Source: Scilla litardierei
Taxonomy: Eukaryota; Streptophyta; Magnoliopsida; Asparagales; Asparagaceae
Assembly: GCA_030789695.1 (NCBI GenBank)
Contig: CM061134.1
Coordinates: forward strand, 66,122,486-66,186,485
DNA length: 64,000 bases
Direction of reading: 5' to 3'
The notes below the pieces were generated by a model, which was given only the letters and a program-made list of their open reading frames with translations, searched no databases and had not been told where the DNA came from. This document shows, piece after piece, positions 11,615 through 22,432 of this stretch. Position 1 is the stretch's first letter, and every line of letters starts with the position of its first letter. Made by a program: the position numbers and the translations under genes.

Positions 11615-12125
11615 CATGGTGCGCTTTTTAGGGCACTCGGTGGAAATGTGTCCTCTCCCGTAGCATTTGAAGCATCTTATGTCACGTCTTCAGAAGTATT
11701 TGCTTAAGTTTACGTCCTCTTTGGAATATCAGTTGTCTTCTCAACTTTTAGCCGTATTCTCAACTTTAATCGAAGTATTCTCATTCGAACTAAATGGGGT
11801 ATCTCTCTTTGAACTGGTCTTCCATGGGCTAAAAGAATTAGAGCTCTTCCTTGCAGCATTTCTCCTCTTTAGTTGTTGTTCTACCTTGATGGCTTGATGG
11901 ACCATCTCTTGAAACCCTACAAAGTGATACATCTCCACAGCATCAATTCTATCATGATTAAGGCCACGTAAGAAACAAGCCATTGTTGCTTCTCTGTCCT
12001 CCACCACATTTGCTCGAATCATGGCAATCTCCATCTCTTTGTGATACTCATCTACACTCTTAGAGCCTTGATTGAGTCGTTGCAGTTTGTGATGAAGTTC
12101 TCTATGATAATAAGATGGAATAAAC
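11615..12125 (-). pseudogene. Chromovirus gag, middle part with CCHC zinc knuckle
   Basis: Second piece of the outer element's gag. It follows directly on the hAT-like insertion with SYYHRELHHKLQRLNQGSKS, then the conserved EYHKEMEIAMIRANV, and ends in the zinc knuckle CFKCYGRGHISTEC (C-X2-C-X4-H-X4-C, about 11625-11672), which binds element RNA. It is cut by the Athila-like element two codons after the basic KKR tail of the knuckle. The frame is open in this piece. Neighbouring gag pieces lie at 13256-13805 and 1-135. Confidence 0.8.
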
Positions 12126-13255
12126 CAGGGTTTGAGGTATCGGCCGGTACCATTATGTATCGGCCGTATCGTATCGGTATCGACAGTTGATGATACCGAA
12201 ACCAAGGGTTAGTTTCAGTATCAGTCGATACTGAGGTATCGACCGATACCGGCCGAAACTGGCCGATACCATTCAGTACCGGTCGAAGACGGAGGAAGAA
12301 GAATGTGTAATTAAATAAAAATTCTCTAAAACACCCAAAAAATTTCGCGAATCAATAGGTTGCATAGAAAGCTCAGTTAAAAGAGAGGAGAAAACCCTAG
12401 GGTTTCGGCTTGAAAATAATGAAGAATTAGACAAAGAAGAGGCGAAACTAAGAAAAAATTGCTGAAACAAAGAAGAGAAAGGACAAAAGGAAGATGATGA
12501 AAAAATTGAACTCAACTCATCGCGTCGCCGACTCGCTGAACCTGCCTCTGCCTCGACGAACCCGCCTTGACCATCTAGCGTGAGAGTGAGAAAGAGCAGA
12601 TAGAGAGAGAGAGAAAGAGGCCCGAGTCGCCTTTCAGGAGATGATGCGTTCTTTAAAAAGGCAAACTTGTAAATAAGTGGTATGTGTGTAAAGTAAAACA
12701 GTCGGGCACATATCGAGCGGATATTTTGTGGCAACCCTGTAAATAACTGGTATGTGCGCAAAGCAAAATGGTGGGTGCACAAAGCAACGCCCAGCGATTT
12801 TTTGGCAAACTTGTAAATAAGTGGTATGTGCGTAAGGTAAAACGGTGGGTGCACAAGGCAAGCTTTAGGATATATTCATTTATCTAATATTTAATATTTA
12901 ACTACCAAACTTTAGGTATTTAGTATTTGACATGATTACAAACTCAAATTTAGTTTATCTATTTAGTATTTAGTATTTGATAGTATATGATTAATATTTT
13001 AGTTTGTTAAGTATTTAATAGTATTTGATAGGTTAGATTTAAGAACCACCGAAACCATCACTGTGTGCATATAGTATATACATATTTAATGTATCTCTGA
13101 AACCGAAACCGATATCTGAAACGAAACTGCCGCAACAAGCGATACGAACGAAACCGAAACTTGCTTCCGAACCCGCCAAAACGGGCGATACTGATACCGA
13201 AGCCTAAATTTTGGGAAGAACGATATCCAGACCGAAACCGAGACATAAAACCTTG
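12126..13255 (-). mobile_element. hAT-like non-autonomous element, TATCGG/TTTCGG family, copy 1
   Basis: 1130 bp, flanked by a perfect 8-bp target duplication GAATAAAC (12118-12125, 13256-13263). Ends are CAGGGTTTGAGGTATCGG and, inverted, CAAGGTTTTATGTCTCGG. Both ends are packed with TATCGG/TTTCGG subterminal repeats. It holds three 71-bp-spaced repeats (about 12659, 12730, 12801) and no transposase. Eight-bp duplication plus CARGG termini fit the hAT superfamily. Strand is given relative to copy 2 at 24103-25486, which lies in the opposite orientation. Confidence 0.8.
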
Positions 13256-13805
13256 GAATAAACCTCCTTCTCATGGTTGATTTCATTTCCGCCCAAGTAC
13301 TAATGGGACATTCTACATTGCGTTCTTTTTCTTTTTGCACCTGATCCCACCAAACAAGAGCATAATCAGTAAACTCAAGCGCTGCAAGTTTCACCTTGTT
13401 ACATTTAGAGTAATCATGGCATGAGAAAATTTGCTCAACATGCATTTCCCACTCCAAATATGCATCGGGATCATTTTTGCCTTGAAAAAAAGGAACTTTG
13501 ATTTTAATTCCACTAATGTTGTCTCCTCGGTTTTTTTGCCGCATTTGTTCATCACGGTGAAATCTCCTTCTTGGCTGGTGATCTTCAAATTCATCTCCAT
13601 CAACTTGGCTCTTAGTACCTCCATGGGGTTGTTCTTGATTGTTTGGAGGATTTTGTTGTGTAAAAGCTTGATTCTCCATTTGATCTAATCGTTCATGGGT
13701 TCGTTCTAACTTTCTGTCAAACTATCTCTCAAGATGGCTCACCAATGCTTGCATTTGAAATGATGATTCTCCATGTTGTGTAGTATTTTTTGGATTTCCT
13801 GCCAT
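13256..13805 (-). pseudogene. Chromovirus gag, N-terminal part
   Basis: Starts at ATG 13805-13803 (MAGNPKNTT), followed by a predicted helical, charged N-terminus with an in-frame TAG at 13722-13724, then from 13679 an open stretch with the Retrotrans_gag core: IKVPFFQGKNDPDAYLEWE, LAALEFTDYALVWWDQVQ and the MRRRF motif where the hAT-like element entered. The start was chosen because it follows the primer site region and matches the usual position of a short N-terminal leader in related gag proteins. Confidence 0.75.
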
Positions 13806-14423
13806 ATAGTGAAAGAAAAAATATACACTCTTGATAATCTCACCAACTCACAATCCCTCAGAATCGTCCTTAGCCGTATGCAACCCAAATCCTTGTTGAG
13901 TGATCCAATAATGCCAATTACTCACTTCAATCAAGTATGTAGTGGTGGTTGGTAAAATTGTGAATAATGGATAGGTTTAGGCTTGAAGTAGGATTAGGTT
14001 TAGAGTAGGGATTCAATGAAAAGAATGGAATTCCTTAGTAGTGCAAGAGAAAATGCAATAATAAGAGCCATTAAATTTGTAAGATAACAGAATATAAGAA
14101 CTGAATTGAGCACCACTGTTTTTTTCTTTCTCGTTTTTTGTCAAGCTTTACTTTTTTGCTTTTGTATTGTTTTTTTTTTCAGATTTTTCTTTTGCTTGTT
14201 TTTTGCTTTTTTCGGTGCTTGACTTGTATAAAAACAACAAACAGATTGACAATAGCTCTCTAAAATAGGAAGATGTACTAAAGATAAAATCAAGATGCTT
14301 TGGAATTATTGAGGTTTTGGAGAAGTTTCTTTTTTTGCAGAAATAGAGTAAAGGAAAAATTTTAATACAGAAATTTTTTTGAAGCAATGAAATGATTGAA
14401 AGAAACCTACCGTGTCATCCTAG

Positions 14424-14435
14424 GGCTCTGATACC
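14424..14435 (-). other. Primer binding site, initiator Met tRNA type
   Basis: TGGTATCAGAGC on the minus strand, three bases inside the putative LTR edge at 14439; the 12-mer complements the 3' end of plant initiator Met tRNA. Confidence 0.8.
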
Positions 14436-14438
14436 AAA

Positions 14439-15432
14439 TGATGTGAAACCAGGGAGGTGGCCCGATCCTCACGGCGTAGGTTATTCAAGGAACTCGAAAC
14501 AAACTTAAAAAGAAAGATATGAGCACTCACTCCAGACTTAGAGAAAGGAAAAGGGAGTGATAAGCTCTTAGATAAAGATGATTCACTGACCTGACAAATG
14601 CAAGTAACCAACCAACGTTATTGGAACGTGGCCTGCTACTTAGACCACTTGCCCAACCACGAACACGAGTTTAACCAATCCACACAGCAACGCACTTGGG
14701 TTGAAGCACAAATTGGGGGCTTTGCAAATTTGGATCACTAATCTTATAAGGAAGATTGACAAGACAAGGTTTCACAAGAGCAAAAGAAGATTGAAACTCG
14801 CACAATATGAGAAAACACTCAAATTCTGAATTGATAATCTAATTGATGCTTGTTACAAAGGATTACATGCTCTATTTATAGGTAGAGCTTGGAAACTTAA
14901 AAGACTCACTAATTAATAAGAACTAATGGTTCTTCATCTCCCCATGAATTCAGATTTAATGGTATGGCTCTTTATATCCCCATGAATTCAGATTTAATGG
15001 TATGGCTCTTCATCTCCCCATGAATTCAGATTTAATGGTATGGCTTTTGATCTTGTCCATGACTCTTGATATTCTCTCATGAATTCTGAAGTATTGATTG
15101 CAAATGACTCTTCATATTTCCCAATAATTCAGAATTATTAGTTGCACTCATATCTTGGGCCTTTTCTTGGGCTTGAATTAGCAAGATTAAGGCCTCATTT
15201 GCTTCTTTTTAGCACAACTTTCTTGGGCCAGCAATACTTCTACTTGGGGCCCAATTCCATCTTGCATTCTTTTAGCCTTCCTATTGTCATTAGACCTTCA
15301 CTTAGAATTAGGTCTTCAGTTTGTAATTTGATGGGCTGGTTCACATCACGTAGTTTGCTTGATTACTAAACAACCGAACTTGATTACCCTTGGGTCGCTC
15401 GAGTTTAGCTCGTTTACACTCCCCTAAACTCA
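14439..15432 (-). repeat. Putative 5' LTR of the outer chromovirus
   Basis: The left edge is set by the primer site (LTR would end ...CATCA on minus). The right edge is a guess at a CA (15431-15432), giving an LTR starting TGAGTTTAGG on minus. A TATA box TATAAATA (minus, 14873-14880) and a 38-bp unit repeated about three times (14925-15050) lie inside. The partner LTR is outside the window, so the right boundary is unproven. Confidence 0.5.
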
Positions 15433-18170
15433 TGTTCACCCCGAAAGTCTATACAAGATGCAATATGTTATGCCCCTTTTGACAAATATTAATAGTTTTG
15501 TGGATCATGTTACTACTATATGTTAATGTCATATATGAAACAACCATATAAGCATGTCCTTGATTTTTTTACAAGATTTGAGAACTCCTATTCCTGAATT
15601 TTTTTTAAGTTGTAAAAGCTTTTTCCGAAGTTTTTGTTATGTTGATGTTAATAAATAACTAATTGAGCATCCACCCATTAGCTTAAGCGTGTTTGATAGA
15701 ATTTCACTTATGTTTTATGTTTCACTTATATCATAAATTGTGGGCCCCTCTCAGTCTGTTCTAATTCTAATATGGTACCATGTTCTAATTCTAATATGGT
15801 ACCAGAGCAACCTAATTCTTAAGCTAAATTTCCTAATGATCGTCTGTCTTTTGACCTGTCTATTCATAGATTTTATCATATCCATCTGTAATGGCCTAAT
15901 AACCATCTGCCTAATAATCATGTCTGTTTACAAGTTTTATCATGTTCATATGTAATAACCAAACCCGTATCTGAATTAATATGACTCATGATCCAACCCC
16001 CAATTTGGAAAAAAAATCTTATATCCAAACTCAAGGCTCTAACCTTGAGTTTGAGGGTCTTGAAAATAATTGTCCTATATTGAAAAATTAAAAGAAGTTA
16101 ATGTTTATAAATTAGTAATTAAGTGTATACCCATTAGCTTAACCTTTTGGGTTTGACATGGTTACAGATACTTTTAATGGCTTCACTAATATCATAAATT
16201 GTGGCCACCTTCTCAGTATGTTCCCCTTCTAACAGTTCAACTGAGATCGTTTACATATGTTTTACTTTCAATGATAAATGCACAAACTCTTACCACAGAA
16301 ATGAAGAGGGAAATTATGATGGGATTTGTGAAAGAACAAAATTTACGGATTGATAAAATTTCAGGCCAATCATCCTGAAGATCTGACGATTATCAACTTA
16401 CGCAATTAGCATGTGGATATTTTTTTTATCCTCACGTCCAAGCAATCAAGCTCACTCTATCACTCCAACGCTCAAGATTTAATGACAAACTAAAGTTTAC
16501 ATTAAATGTCACTTGATAATTTTCTAATGAAAATAAAATAAGTCTAAGACCTTTTTATACGCTTACAACTTAAGCCAAACTCCTAATACAACTGACATAG
16601 GAGTAAAAAATTACTAAAATAAGAAAATAACTCATAAAAAAGACAATTTCTAAACTGAAGACTCAAATAATAAAATAAAAGGACTCAAATAAACTCAAGT
16701 AATAAAATCTAAAAAGACTTCAATTATTATTTGAATCCAAAATAGATCTAAGTCATTCTGTTTGGCTTTGAGAACTTTATCGCTTAGTAAATGGTGATTA
16801 AAAAGCACAACTAGGTAAAAATCAACATTCTCTTGTAGTTAGAAAAGATGCATCCTCAAACTTCGAAATGAGATAAAAATATGGATTTGCTGATGCATAT
16901 CTTCTAATAAATATTTTTAAGCCACAAAAGAAAGGAAATCATGCAAAACTCATTAGTTGGTCGGATGTAGAGGATCGGAGAGAATTAAGTCGATATGCCA
17001 GAAAGCTCAAGTAGGACATCCAAGCTAAGTTCTGATTAAAATCATCGCATAGCTTAGGCTCCAGCTCGGGCTCAGTCACGTGCTCGAACTTATGCTTGAG
17101 CTTGAACTTGATCACATGCTCAATCTTGATCACATATAAGCTTCGATTTAGACTCTAGCTCAAACTCTGACCCATGCTCAACCTAGGACTCTGGTTTAGG
17201 CTCTACTTGTAAGATTTCCTCTCGTATTTTCCTAAACTCTTAAAAGTTTTCGAAAAATTCATCAAATATTTGATCAATGTTAAACCTTGAGGTTGGTGAT
17301 GATTGTGACTAATGCCTAGGAAGATATCGATATCGAAGCTCTTCTTTCATTAAAAGTCATCATGTAGACCCTTGATCATAATTTAACCACCATGCATGAG
17401 CTTCACTAGCTAGTTTTTGCTTAGCATACATATAACTCTTTTTATTTGATAGGTTATAGTCACAAAATGAACCTTCTAATAAAATTTCCTACCTTCTATA
17501 ATCTTCACGATCAAAATATCCTCAAAAAGTAAAGACATTTACAAATAGATGGTACTCGAAAAACCATGTTGGACAATGATAAAAGCATTGAGAAGGGACG
17601 TTGTGATAATAATTCTCGTAATAGCATATTGAAATCTATTCTAAACAGCTTGAAAATATACCCAATTTACTCAAATTAGCTCAAGCCAAGTAGTGAACTG
17701 AACTGACTTATAGCTGGTTCAAACTGCTCGAAAATCAAGCTAAATGGCTTTAAAATTATCAAAATACTAACCTTGCAAAAATAGCTAAAATTCTCAAAAA
17801 TTCTTCAAAAATTCTCAAACTTCACTGTAACAAAGAAATTTTTTAAAATTAGACTGTAACAGGTGGATCTTGTTGTAGTAACAGGTCAGATCTATACGTT
17901 AGTAGCTTAATTGCTTTGGATTCGGGTTGGAAAGCTATAATATCGTGTATGATTTTCTGTAAATTATTCGAAATTAGGTAGGATGCTCTAGGATGAACCC
18001 AACTCGAATGTGGATCGAATCCTTGCATCAGGTATATCTTTTAAATCACCTTTTGAGCCCTAATTCTTGGGCTCGAGCTGAGTTCTCTCAAAGGCCTCGA
18101 ACTTCTTGCCTTGATAACCTGGCAAGACTAGCAACGGTAAGAGAATGTGTCGTTGACAAAGGTGAGGATG
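15433..18170. other. AT-rich sequence without recognised genes
   Basis: No coding region longer than about 70 residues and no known domain on either strand. It contains a roughly 320-bp segment (16430-16748) repeated at 20739-21080, and a simple Leu/Ser-codon-like stretch near 17040-17200 (repeats of AGCTTGAG-type words). Probably intron or intergenic sequence with eroded repeats. Confidence 0.6.
16430..16748 (+). repeat. Dispersed direct repeat, copy 1
   Basis: Resembles 20739-21080 in the same orientation over about 320 bp (shared words such as AATAAAATCTAAAAA and TTTTTATACGCTTA), with many differences. It may be one of a pair of old LTRs of an eroded element, or two copies of a dispersed repeat. 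Confidence 0.55.
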
Positions 18171-18456
18171 TGATGCGATTCGTTAGGGATTTGACGATAA
18201 AAAGAGGATTTTTATTGGATCTCAGATCTGAAATTATAGGAAAACCTACTACAAATCAACTACTCGCTAAATAACTACTACAATTTAAAAGGACGACTAG
18301 CTAAGGATTAATCTAGGGGATAAACTAATAAAAAGAAACTTCTCTCAACAATTTTCGCATCCCCCAGTAGGGCCGGCTCATCCCCCTTAAATAGGCAAAG
18401 CACACCTATTTATTCTTTTACGCAAACTCCCCTCCTATTAATTTCCAGCCGCATCA
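18171..18456 (-). repeat. 3' LTR of TR-GAG copy 1
   Basis: 286 bp, nearly identical to 19431-19716; only a handful of substitutions seen by eye. TATA-like TATTTAAG on minus at 18387-18394. Confidence 0.9.
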
Positions 18457-18984
18457 CTACTCCGCCCCTGAAAATCCACCTTGTCCTCAAGGTGGTGCAT
18501 GATGTCCGTGGGCCATCCGTCCTACCCGGTCGATTGCACTCCTCCCGGATCAAACGGATGAGAGTGGTCCCCACCGCTTTCAACGACGTCCGGAGAAATA
18601 TCGTCGGGCCAAGGCGGGATCCAAAAAACGTCGTCGGGTCCCCACAAGTACTTTGGATGGTCGTCGTCATCGATGCACTGCTGGAATCCTTCCCCGGGCC
18701 CCATAGATGGCTGAAATCCTGAAAATTGTGCTCCACGGACCTCGTGTGGGGCCTCCGGGGGCCTGGAAATCCTCGAAAAAAGCCTGTCGGTCGTCCTGGA
18801 AGGTCGGTGGGGCCCCCAAGAGGTCCACCGGCCCTCGGGATCCCCCCTGGGGTCGGCCGAAGCCCCCCAGGGCGTCGTCGGGGGCGGCCGGACCTGAAAA
18901 TGGGTCGGCGGCCCCAGGCGGTGCTCCCTGGGGCCGCCGCCTGCGCATGGAGGGGCGGCAGGTGCGGCCGCCCCTCCCGGGGGC

Positions 18985-19389
18985 CTAGCGGCCCTCCGCC
19001 GCCCCTCTGGGGGTTCGCCGGGCCCCCCAGAGCTCCCTGGGGGGTCGGCGGCTCCCCCGAGGGCTGCCGGGGGCCGGAATCACCCCGCCGGCCCCTCTGT
19101 CTTCGTGTCGTGGCGGCGCGTGGTCGTCCCTCTCCGACGACAGATCTGCGTCGTTATACCCTGACTTCTTCAGATCTGACTCCGGATCTGGTGGATCGAC
19201 GCCTGGAAGCTCCAGTTCTGGCTCCGGATCTGGTAGATCTGGATCTGAAAATTCCAGATCTAGATCTGGACAGCGACGGTCGATCTCCGCCATTCTCTCC
19301 TTGTAGCGACGATTGATCTCCGCCAAATCCTCCATTATTTGACGGTACACCCTTTCCTTTCTCTCTACCCATGCGTCGATCAGATCCAT
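18985..19389 (-). CDS. Gag-like N-terminal ORF of TR-GAG copy 1
   Basis: 134 codons starting at 19389 (MDLIDAWVERKERVY), 28 bp after the primer site. The first about 45 residues are charged and helix-forming (EDLAEINRRYKERMAEIDRR), like N-termini of plant gypsy gag proteins; the rest is Asp/Pro- then Gly/Arg/Pro-rich with no capsid motif or zinc knuckle. It may be translated, but a working capsid is unlikely. The repeated ATCTGGATCTG-type DNA words (19170-19270) produce the acidic repeat. The assignment rests on position and composition. Confidence 0.5.
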   Translation of the reverse strand: MDLIDAWVERKERVYRQIMEDLAEINRRYKERMAEIDRRCPDLDLEFSDPDLPDPEPELELPGVDPPDPESDLKKSGYNDADLSSERDDHAPPRHEDRGAGGVIPAPGSPRGSRRPPRELWGARRTPRGAAEGR

Positions 19390-19416
19390 AAATCGGGTGC
19401 TCGCCCTGGATCTAGT

Positions 19417-19428
19417 GCTCTGATACCA
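19417..19428 (-). other. Primer binding site of TR-GAG copy 1
   Basis: TGGTATCAGAGC on minus, two bases inside the 5' LTR. Confidence 0.85.
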
Positions 19429-19430
19429 AT

Positions 19431-19716
19431 TGATGCGATTCGCTAGGGATTTGACGATAAAAAGAGGATTTTTATTGGATCTCAGATCTGAAATTATAGG
19501 AAAACCTACTACAAATCAACTACTCGCTAAATAACAACTACAATTTAAAAGGAAGACTAGCTAAGGATTAATCTAGGGGATAAACTGATAAAAAGAAACT
19601 TCTCTCAACAATTTTCGCATCCCCCATTAGGGCCGGCTCACCCCCCTTAAATAGGCAAAGCACACCTATTTGTTCTTTTACGCAAACGCCCCTCCTCTTA
19701 ATTTCCAGCCGCATCA
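19431..19716 (-). repeat. 5' LTR of TR-GAG copy 1
   Basis: 286 bp partner of 18171-18456. Immediately right of it is GGATG, the second copy of the target duplication. Confidence 0.9.
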
Positions 19717-22001
19717 GGATGATGGCAAGGGACGATGTGAGCGACGATGATGGCAAGGGACGATGTGAGCGACGTGTAGAAGATGAGATCGACATCGACG
19801 ACGCATGCAAAAGATGAGATCGACATCGACGACGCATGCAAAAAATGAGATCGATGTTGGTGATGTGTGCAGAAGTTGAAGATGACATTGGCAACGATGG
19901 TTGTGTGCTTTGCCAATAATGAAAGAGAATGACGGGCAATTGTGGTGCAAAGGGACGATGATGGTGACTGCAATGATACTACATAATGAAGAAGCTTGAT
20001 ATGGATGTGATTGTCGACGACGAAGATGTTATCTGCTCAAATCAGCGACACGGGCTTCAATCAATGATGAAATTGACATTGATGGCTTCGTCGGACTTCC
20101 AAGTAGAAAGGAGGAGGTGAAGAAGGCAACGGCGGTGATGATTATGGAAGGTACTGGAGATGCTGGAGATTGGATGATGATCTCAGCGATAATAGCGATA
20201 ATAATGAAGATGAAATTGAAGTTAAAGAAGAAAATTAGGGCTTATGTGTTAACCGTGTGTGGTAGATGTTAATGATAAGGGTGATGTTGAAGGGTGTGTG
20301 GATTTGGTGTTAGGGTTTTGAAATTGGAATTTTGAAGGAGACGGTGCTGGAATTAGGTTCAGTTTCGTTAGAGAATATGAGGATGATAATGATGAAGATA
20401 TACCGTAATCGATCGTGATTTTCAGTTTTTTATTTTTTTTCCTTCTTTTTTGTTGTAACCATACGGGAACGAACAGATGAATTTTTTGCTACTTCCGAAA
20501 CCAGAACAGATTTTTTGGGTTTTTTTGAACTAAATCCTAATCTAAAAAGAAAAGGAAGATGATAATGAAGATAATGAAGATGGAAGATTCAAGATTTATG
20601 CTCTGATAAGTAAAAACAATTTGGTGTGGAATAGAAGGGGAAAGACGTGAAAAAATTGGGAAAAACTAATCTAAAGAATATATATGGTTTTATACCTCTC
20701 ATCACGGGAAGCCGACTCACACGACTTGCACACATAGGACCTCACATCCAGGCAATTAAACCCACTCTCGCACTCCAATGCTCAAAACTTTAATGGCAAA
20801 CCAAAATTTACATTAAATTTCATTCATTAATCTTTTAATGAAAATAAAACAAGTCTCACTTTTTTATACGCTTAAAACTTGAACCAAACTCATAATACAA
20901 CTTATATGGAACTAAAGAAATTGCTAAATTATGAAATGACTAATAAAAAATTACTCAAACTCCTAAACAATGACTTGAATGATAAAATAAAAAATTGAAA
21001 TAAGCTTAAAAAATTGAAATAAACTCAAATAATAAAATCTAAAAATACTCCAATACTAATTTGAATTCAAATTGGATCCATACGAATTCTCTAAACATAT
21101 GTTCTGTAGATGCATGTGCATTCCCATGTTATTCACGTGTATACTTGAGTATAATTCATACCCTGATACACACATTCAAATGCACACACACATATAATTA
21201 TATGTACGTCATTAAGAAAACTAATGTATACTTCTCGACGAGCTGCTAGTCGCCAACTTTCATCAGTTTCATGTAGGAAATTATGTAAAGTGTAAACATG
21301 ATTGCAATTTCTTTTTCCTTTCAATTTGAAGTTTCAGCCGAAACAGACTGATATATGGCCAAAATCATCCGAAACTTGGCTGATACGATCTGAAATATTC
21401 CAGACACTGAATGGTATGAACTGAAACATACAAATACACACCAATATTGCTGAAATTGAGTCTATATACCATGTTTTGAATTATGTGGTACCAAAATCAA
21501 AAGCATGGCAGAAACCAATAAGTTTCAGTCAAACATGATCATCCCTCCCCATCAGTCTTGCCTCATTTCATGGTTTATGCTTTTTAATAACTCAAACTTT
21601 ATAATATTGATTTGTATAAACGTTTGGTTGTGTAAATCATGCTCAACAACATGATTTTATGCATAACACCTTCCTGCATTTCTAGCATTCTCATTAAAGC
21701 AGTAGAACTGCCTTGTTGTGATGCAGCCATGCCTAAATTGCTTGTTACAGTAAAACGTGTATCATAATTAAATCTCTAGTCCAATAAATACAAAATATTT
21801 CCACTAAGTGAAAAAAAGTGGCCAAGAATATATCATATAAATAAAGGGAATATATTAAAAATCAATTTGTAGAAATTATTGATCTCAAAAAAAAAGACAA
21901 GGCAGATTTACACACAATCTACCAATAATTGCATGCTCGTTCACTTCTTACAACAGAAATCAACCACACTGAAAACACTTCAAATGATATTCTAAATTCA
22001 C
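19717..22001. other. Gene-free sequence with GATGA-rich low complexity
   Basis: 19717-20440 is rich in GAT/GAC words with short tandem units (a 28-bp unit near 19719-19775, a 35-bp unit near 19785-19850). 20739-21080 repeats 16430-16748. A TTTCAGCCGAAAC-containing stretch at 21335-21470 looks like a degenerate end of the TTTCGG hAT-like family. No further DnaJ exon was found, though the gene must continue leftwards. Confidence 0.55.
20739..21080 (+). repeat. Dispersed direct repeat, copy 2
   Basis: Direct repeat of 16430-16748, strongly diverged. TR-GAG copy 1 lies between the two. Confidence 0.55.
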
Positions 22002-22123
22002 CTTATATCTTCACCCTTGAGAGCAGAACCACGTTTACGTGTTCTGAAAGTACCCTGGTCCATACCCGAGAAACCACCCATATTTGCCCCAAAGAAAGCC
22101 TCAAATAGGTCAAAAGGATTAGT
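22002..22123 (-). CDS. DnaJ (type A, chloroplast-like) exon, Gly/Phe-rich segment
   Basis: Third visible exon in transcription order, 122 bp: 40 codons plus two bases. It encodes TNPFDLFEAFFGANMGGFSG then MDQGTFRTRKR and GSALKGEDI, the Gly/Phe region that follows the J domain in plant organellar DnaJ A proteins. The acceptor is a strong pyrimidine tract plus CTGCAG (22124-22129), the donor GTGAAT; the next intron is in phase 2. The following exon should encode the start of the substrate-binding and zinc-finger part but none is visible to the left, so this intron is either over 22 kb or the gene is truncated. Frame and splice sites are intact, which argues against an old pseudogene. Confidence 0.85.
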
Positions 22124-22339
22124 CTGCAGGAAAAAAAGAAAAAGAAAAAAGGAATTAAACAAAAAAATTCAAACAATGATGGTTTACCATTTGATTATTT
22201 CTAGCAAAAGAAAACATGAGACAGTGATCATGTACCAAAACTTACTATATAATTTTCTACTACGATGGCATATCACACTAGTAATTGTAAAATGATGAAG
22301 CCTTTGATATACATAACGTAGCAGATTATGATTTCTTAC

Positions 22340-22432
22340 CGTATATGGTCCAGCTGAACCCCCTAAAGCACTTTTAACTCCGGCTTCGCCATACTGATCA
22401 TACAAAGCCCTTTTCTTATCATCTGACAGCAC
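22340..22432 (-). CDS. DnaJ (type A) exon, end of J domain
   Basis: 93 bp, 31 codons, phase 0 at both ends: VLSDDKKRALYDQYGEAGVK followed by SALGGSAGPYT. This is helix IV of the J domain and its linker, nearly identical in pattern to the chloroplast DnaJ of Arabidopsis At1g80030. Donor GTAAGA on minus, acceptor CTGTCAG. The 216-bp intron to the next exon is normal; the intron upstream is 14,542 bp and full of transposons. DnaJ A proteins stimulate Hsp70 ATPase; chloroplast location is inferred from the homologue since the transit peptide exon is not in view. Confidence 0.9.

Larger units (their letters stand above)
1..15432 (-). mobile_element. Chromovirus-type Ty3/gypsy element, partial, split twice
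   Basis: Outer host element of the left nest, on the minus strand and cut by the left window edge. Order from the right: putative 5' LTR (14439-15432), initiator-Met-tRNA binding site (14424-14435), gag start (13805), hAT-like insertion (12126-13255), rest of gag with a CCHC knuckle (11615-12125), Athila-like insertion (136-11614), gag/protease junction (1-135). Taking out both insertions with one copy of each target duplication leaves the gag frame continuous. This makes both of them later arrivals. The gag type resembles plant CRM/Reina-like chromoviruses; the exact clade is not certain. Internal stops at 13722-13724 and 29-31 show it is inactive. Confidence 0.7.
18171..19716 (-). mobile_element. 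TR-GAG-type small LTR retrotransposon, copy 1
   Basis: Complete 1546-bp element with 286-bp LTRs (18171-18456, 19431-19716) starting TG and ending CA, perfect 5-bp target duplication GGATG (18166-18170, 19717-19721) and Met-tRNA primer site TGGTATCAGAGC (minus, 19417-19428). The 974-bp interior holds a gag-like start and, just before the polypurine-like AGGGGCGGAG next to the left LTR, the residues LEDKVDFQG, the usual C-terminal end of a gypsy pol. Everything between is missing. It must have moved with enzymes from a larger gypsy element. The interior is very GC-rich (about 18720-19120). Confidence 0.85.

Noticed and set aside
12273..12861. Minus-strand open frames with Tyr/Phe-rich repeats as a small membrane protein
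   Set aside because: They are translations of the 71-bp repeats inside the hAT-like element and lack any start context or homologue I know.
18410..19316. Long open frames on both strands of the GC-rich part of TR-GAG copy 1 as host genes
   Set aside because: They lie inside a complete LTR element with target duplication, and only the minus frame starting after the primer site is in a sensible place.
21335..21470. Complete third copy of the TTTCGG hAT-like family
   Set aside because: Only scattered TTTCAGCCGAAAC-type words; no matching ends or 8-bp duplication.
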